NCBI GenBank assembly: GCA_900542475.1
Contig: UQNO01000021.1
Location: 1-35,738 of the forward strand
Origin: an uncultured Bacteroidota bacterium
GTDB taxonomy: Bacteria; Bacteroidota; Bacteroidia; Bacteroidales; F082
DNA length: 35,738 nucleotides
Direction of reading: 5' to 3'
Shown: one piece after another, positions 33,752 through 35,738 of the stretch
Layout of the letters: each line of letters begins with the position of its first letter
Position numbering within the stretch: position 1 is the first letter of the stretch
The notes under the pieces: generated by a model
Told to the model about the DNA's origin: nothing
Databases searched by the model: none
Seen by the model: only the letters and a program-made list of their open reading frames with translations
Translations under genes and position numbers: made by a program

Positions 33752-34745
33752 AACTGCTCCTTATAAATTTCAATTTTCTGATATAAAACAAACCTATAAT
33801 AGCAGGGATTGCCAAATTATACAGCCAAAGCATGGTGCTGGCGGAGAACACCATCATTGTAAACGACGCACTTATGCCTTGCATCGTGAGCCATTTCTCG
33901 AAAACGAAAACGCACACCGAGCCGCGCACAGCGATTTCTGTAATTGTGATAAACGGTATCACCGTCATAAGCAGATAAGTCATCATGATTGGAACCATCG
34001 CCTCGAAATAGTTCAGGGGTACGTCGAAGGCCCATATCAATAGCACAAATTGCAGCGAATAAACGACATATTTCGCCAAAGCAAGAAGTAAAATCACCAC
34101 CAAATTCTTTTTTGAAAAAGCACCGAAGATTTCCATATATTTCTCGGCTCGCTGCCGCCATTTATTCGGAATCACTCGCTGAAGATATTTCAAAACATGG
34201 ATATTGAAATAAAGCAAAAATCCTAAAACAATGATTATCAATGATAAAATCAACACGTACCAATAATATTCTTCACGTGTGAAAAATATCCATGCGATGC
34301 AGCCAAGACCCACAGTGACCAGCATTTGTGCTATGTTTCCCACAAAGGTGAGCATTGCCGCCTTGATTCTGTTGCCTTTTTCAAGAATGAAAATACGGCC
34401 GAGAAAATCGCCTGTTCTGTTAGGAAACATCATTCCCGCTGTAATTCCGGTGAAAATCGCCGTGAATGCTTTTTTAAATCCCACGCTTTCGACAGGAAGT
34501 ACTGCTTTCTGCCATTTTCTTGTCTCAAAAGCCATGTTGACGGGCATTAAAATGAAAGCCAACGCCATCAGCAACACATTTTTCAGCGAAGAGAATGAAA
34601 GTTTTACAGAGTTCCACATCTCCGTAATATCTTGATTCTTAATGATTTTCACATAAAGAACCCAGCATCCTGCAAGTACAATGACAATTTTTATCGCCAT
34701 TTCAGCGATTTTCATTATTTTTGCGTTATCGGAATTAGTATTCAT
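33741..34745 (-). CDS. LPG-synthase-type transmembrane protein (UPF0104 family)
   Basis: 334 aa with about eight hydrophobic helices. It matches the lysylphosphatidylglycerol synthase TM-region family (PF03706): PVNMAFETRKWQKAV near 67-81, FTGITAGMMFPNRTGDFLGRIF near 96-117 in pieces, and a late PFITITEIAVRGSVCVFVF segment near 257-275. It lacks the cytosolic aminoacyl-transfer domain of MprF, so it is more likely a flippase-like or lipid-handling protein. The coupled glycosyltransferase gene suggests joint work on a membrane-linked glycan. The start is only 23 bp from the divergent ruvC start. Confidence 0.8.
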   Translation of the reverse strand: MNTNSDNAKIMKIAEMAIKIVIVLAGCWVLYVKIIKNQDITEMWNSVKLSFSSLKNVLLMALAFILMPVNMAFETRKWQKAVLPVESVGFKKAFTAIFTGITAGMMFPNRTGDFLGRIFILEKGNRIKAAMLTFVGNIAQMLVTVGLGCIAWIFFTREEYYWYVLILSLIIIVLGFLLYFNIHVLKYLQRVIPNKWRQRAEKYMEIFGAFSKKNLVVILLLALAKYVVYSLQFVLLIWAFDVPLNYFEAMVPIMMTYLLMTVIPFITITEIAVRGSVCVFVFEKWLTMQGISASFTMMVFSASTMLWLYNLAIPAIIGLFYIRKLKFIRSSYEP

Positions 34746-34753
34746 TTCGACTG

Positions 34754-34761
34754 CAAAGATA
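34754..34761 (-). promoter_or_regulatory. -7 box for the membrane protein/glycosyltransferase pair
   Basis: Minus-strand TATCTTTG, 8 bases before the start codon, inside the 23-bp gap to ruvC. The leader would be very short. Confidence 0.45.
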
Positions 34762-34768
34762 ATAATTT

Positions 34769-35362
34769 TTGAAAACTGACAGAATAATATTAGGTATCGA
34801 CCCGGGAACTATGGTTATGGGTTACGGTCTCATTTCCCAGAGAGGCAAGGAGTTGAGTATGCTCCGTATGGGTGTTTTGAAGTTAAACAAACTTGGTAAT
34901 CAGGCACTTAAGTTGAGAAAAATTTTTGAACGCGTGCTTGAGATTATCGATGAGTATCATCCCGACGAGTTGGCCATCGAGGCACCTTTTTATGGTAAGA
35001 ACGTGCAGTCGATGCTGAAGCTTGGGCGCGCACAGGGTGTGGCAATGGCAGCTGCATTGTATCGTGACATACCGATTTTCGAGTATTCTCCAAGAAAAAT
35101 CAAACAGTCGATAACAGGCAACGGCGCCGCCTCAAAGGAACAGGTCGCTGCCATGGTTCAGAAACTATGTAACTTCACCGAGCACCCCGATTATCTCGAT
35201 GCCACCGACGCCATGGCAGCGGCAGTGTGTCACAGCTTCCAAAAACAACTCAATATCGTTGGAGGTACCAACGACCCGAAATTGCCGAAAATCCCTAAAG
35301 GAAAAAAAACATTCAACAGTTGGGAGTCGTTTCTGCAACAAAATCCAGAAAAAAAATTGTAG
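34769..35362 (+). CDS. ruvC: Crossover junction endodeoxyribonuclease RuvC
   Basis: 197 aa, slightly long for RuvC. It cuts Holliday junctions with RuvAB. The catalytic acidic residues are all present: Asp11 in GIDPGT, Glu71 in AIEAPFYGKN, and Asp144 and Asp147 in DYLDATDAMAAAVCH. The start must be TTG at 34769: an in-frame TAA lies two codons upstream, and the next ATG (34811) is beyond the essential Asp11. The last Leu codon and the TAG stop lie inside a palindromic repeat that begins at 35357. The C-terminal tail after about residue 165 is basic and unlike the family core. Confidence 0.95.
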   Translation: MKTDRIILGIDPGTMVMGYGLISQRGKELSMLRMGVLKLNKLGNQALKLRKIFERVLEIIDEYHPDELAIEAPFYGKNVQSMLKLGRAQGVAMAAALYRDIPIFEYSPRKIKQSITGNGAASKEQVAAMVQKLCNFTEHPDYLDATDAMAAAVCHSFQKQLNIVGGTNDPKLPKIPKGKKTFNSWESFLQQNPEKKL

Positions 35363-35388
35363 AGACGCGACACGTCGCGTCTCTACAA
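35357..35388. repeat. Perfect 15-bp palindromic repeat (REP-like), also a likely bidirectional terminator
   Basis: TTGTAGAGACGCGAC (35357-35371), AC, GTCGCGTCTCTACAA (35374-35388). The arms match without error. It lies between convergent genes and covers the ruvC stop. The GTAGAGACGCG core is, from memory, a recurrent intergenic sequence in several bacterial groups. Confidence 0.85.
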
Positions 35389-35403
35389 TGAAAAACATCA
35401 AAA

Positions 35404-35738
35404 TTATTTTACAACGAATTTTTTCGATTGAATAATTCCGTCACCGTAGATTCTGATGACATAAATGCCAGCAGGCATGTCTCTAACGTTGACCTCGAAT
35501 GTCTCTGCGTTGACCACATTGCTCATGATTTCAGAGCCGGCGATGTTGTAGATGCGATATTCGTTCACCAAAGCCTCGCTTGTGAAGACAACCTTGTCAT
35601 ACGCCGGATTAGGATACACTGAAAGCATGTTCGCTTCTTGTTCCGGAACAGCGTCGTAATCTGTCAATGTGATATCGTCAACATTTAAAATGAACTGGTC
35701 GGTGCAGTTGAAGTGACGGATGGCGACCCAGATTTCCT
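35404..35738 (-). CDS. Cleaved-adhesin-domain protein with T9SS sorting domain, 3' part only
   Basis: The 5' end lies beyond the window. The last 111 codons are visible. EIWVAIRHFNCTDQFILNVD near the edge is the end of a cleaved-adhesin (choice-of-anchor J) domain, the beta-sandwich type also found in gingipains. A short linker leads to a T9SS type A sorting domain: MLSVYPNPAYDKVVF, IYNIAGSEIM, MPAGIYVIRI and a basic tail ending KKFVVK. The protein should be secreted by the type IX system and placed on the surface or released. Partner and substrate are unknown. It is convergent with ruvC. Confidence 0.88.
   Translation of the reverse strand, partial: EIWVAIRHFNCTDQFILNVDDITLTDYDAVPEQEANMLSVYPNPAYDKVVFTSEALVNEYRIYNIAGSEIMSNVVNAETFEVNVRDMPAGIYVIRIYGDGIIQSKKFVVK

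Noticed and set aside
1..35738. tRNA, rRNA or CRISPR array
   Set aside because: No T-loop/CCA pattern, rRNA-like stretch or spaced identical repeats were seen in the gaps.

Overview
The window looks like a chromosomal segment of a low-GC member of the Bacteroidota, most likely order Bacteroidales. Several families are typical of that phylum: DUF4270 lipoprotein, DUF3109, DUF3098, an IPExxxVDY-like protein, GLUG-repeat and cleaved-adhesin secreted proteins with type IX secretion (T9SS) C-terminal domains. Promoters match the Bacteroidota pattern TTG-N19-TAnnTTTG, most starts lack a Shine-Dalgarno sequence, and genes sit in tight operons with 1-11 nt overlaps. No rRNA, tRNA or CRISPR array was seen.

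Layout. 1-1.3 kb is a decayed edge: an AlbA_2/RecG-like gene broken by two in-frame stops and an IS1380-type transposase stub. 1.36-3.2 kb (minus) carries rpiB and a lutB-like Fe-S protein. 3.2-3.6 kb is a very AT-rich gap with three TTATCAACA boxes, a weak replication-origin candidate. 3.6-8.6 kb has mntP, a long leader that may be structured, two secreted proteins and an M64 metallopeptidase. 8.6-11.4 kb (plus) is ftsX-DUF3098-uppP-truB. 11.6-14.4 kb (plus) is acpP-fabF-rnc-IPExxxVDY-like. 14.4-18.1 kb (minus) is a four-gene operon: short glycogen-synthase-like protein, DUF4270, cyclophilin, pheS. Then come DUF3109 (minus), topA and a membrane protein (plus). 22.2-27.4 kb (minus) is one directon: glnS, an unrecognised 401-aa protein, an ECF S component, an orphan C5 DNA methyltransferase and DUF1893. 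cvpA and elbB follow on plus.

28.9-32.5 kb is an accessory island: an IS1595-type transposase gene with a one-base frameshift, a KilA-N gene overlapping its 3' end, a BIG_2-like lipoprotein, a frameshifted RhuM remnant and a 190-bp MITE-like element with perfect 18-bp inverted ends. The window closes with a GT2 glycosyltransferase whose N-terminus appears to carry an in-frame repeat insertion, an LPG-synthase-type membrane protein, ruvC (forced TTG start, stop codon inside a palindromic repeat) and the 3' end of a T9SS-secreted adhesin-domain gene.

Most of the core is housekeeping: envelope lipid recycling and division (ftsX, uppP), fatty-acid synthesis (acpP, fabF), RNA maturation (rnc, truB), translation (pheS, glnS), topology and recombination (topA, ruvC). 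I found no clear new defence or biosynthetic system. The most interesting items are the transposase/KilA-N pair, the MITE-like element, the dispersed palindromic repeats that enter coding sequence, the origin-like gap and the unknown gene beside the ECF component.
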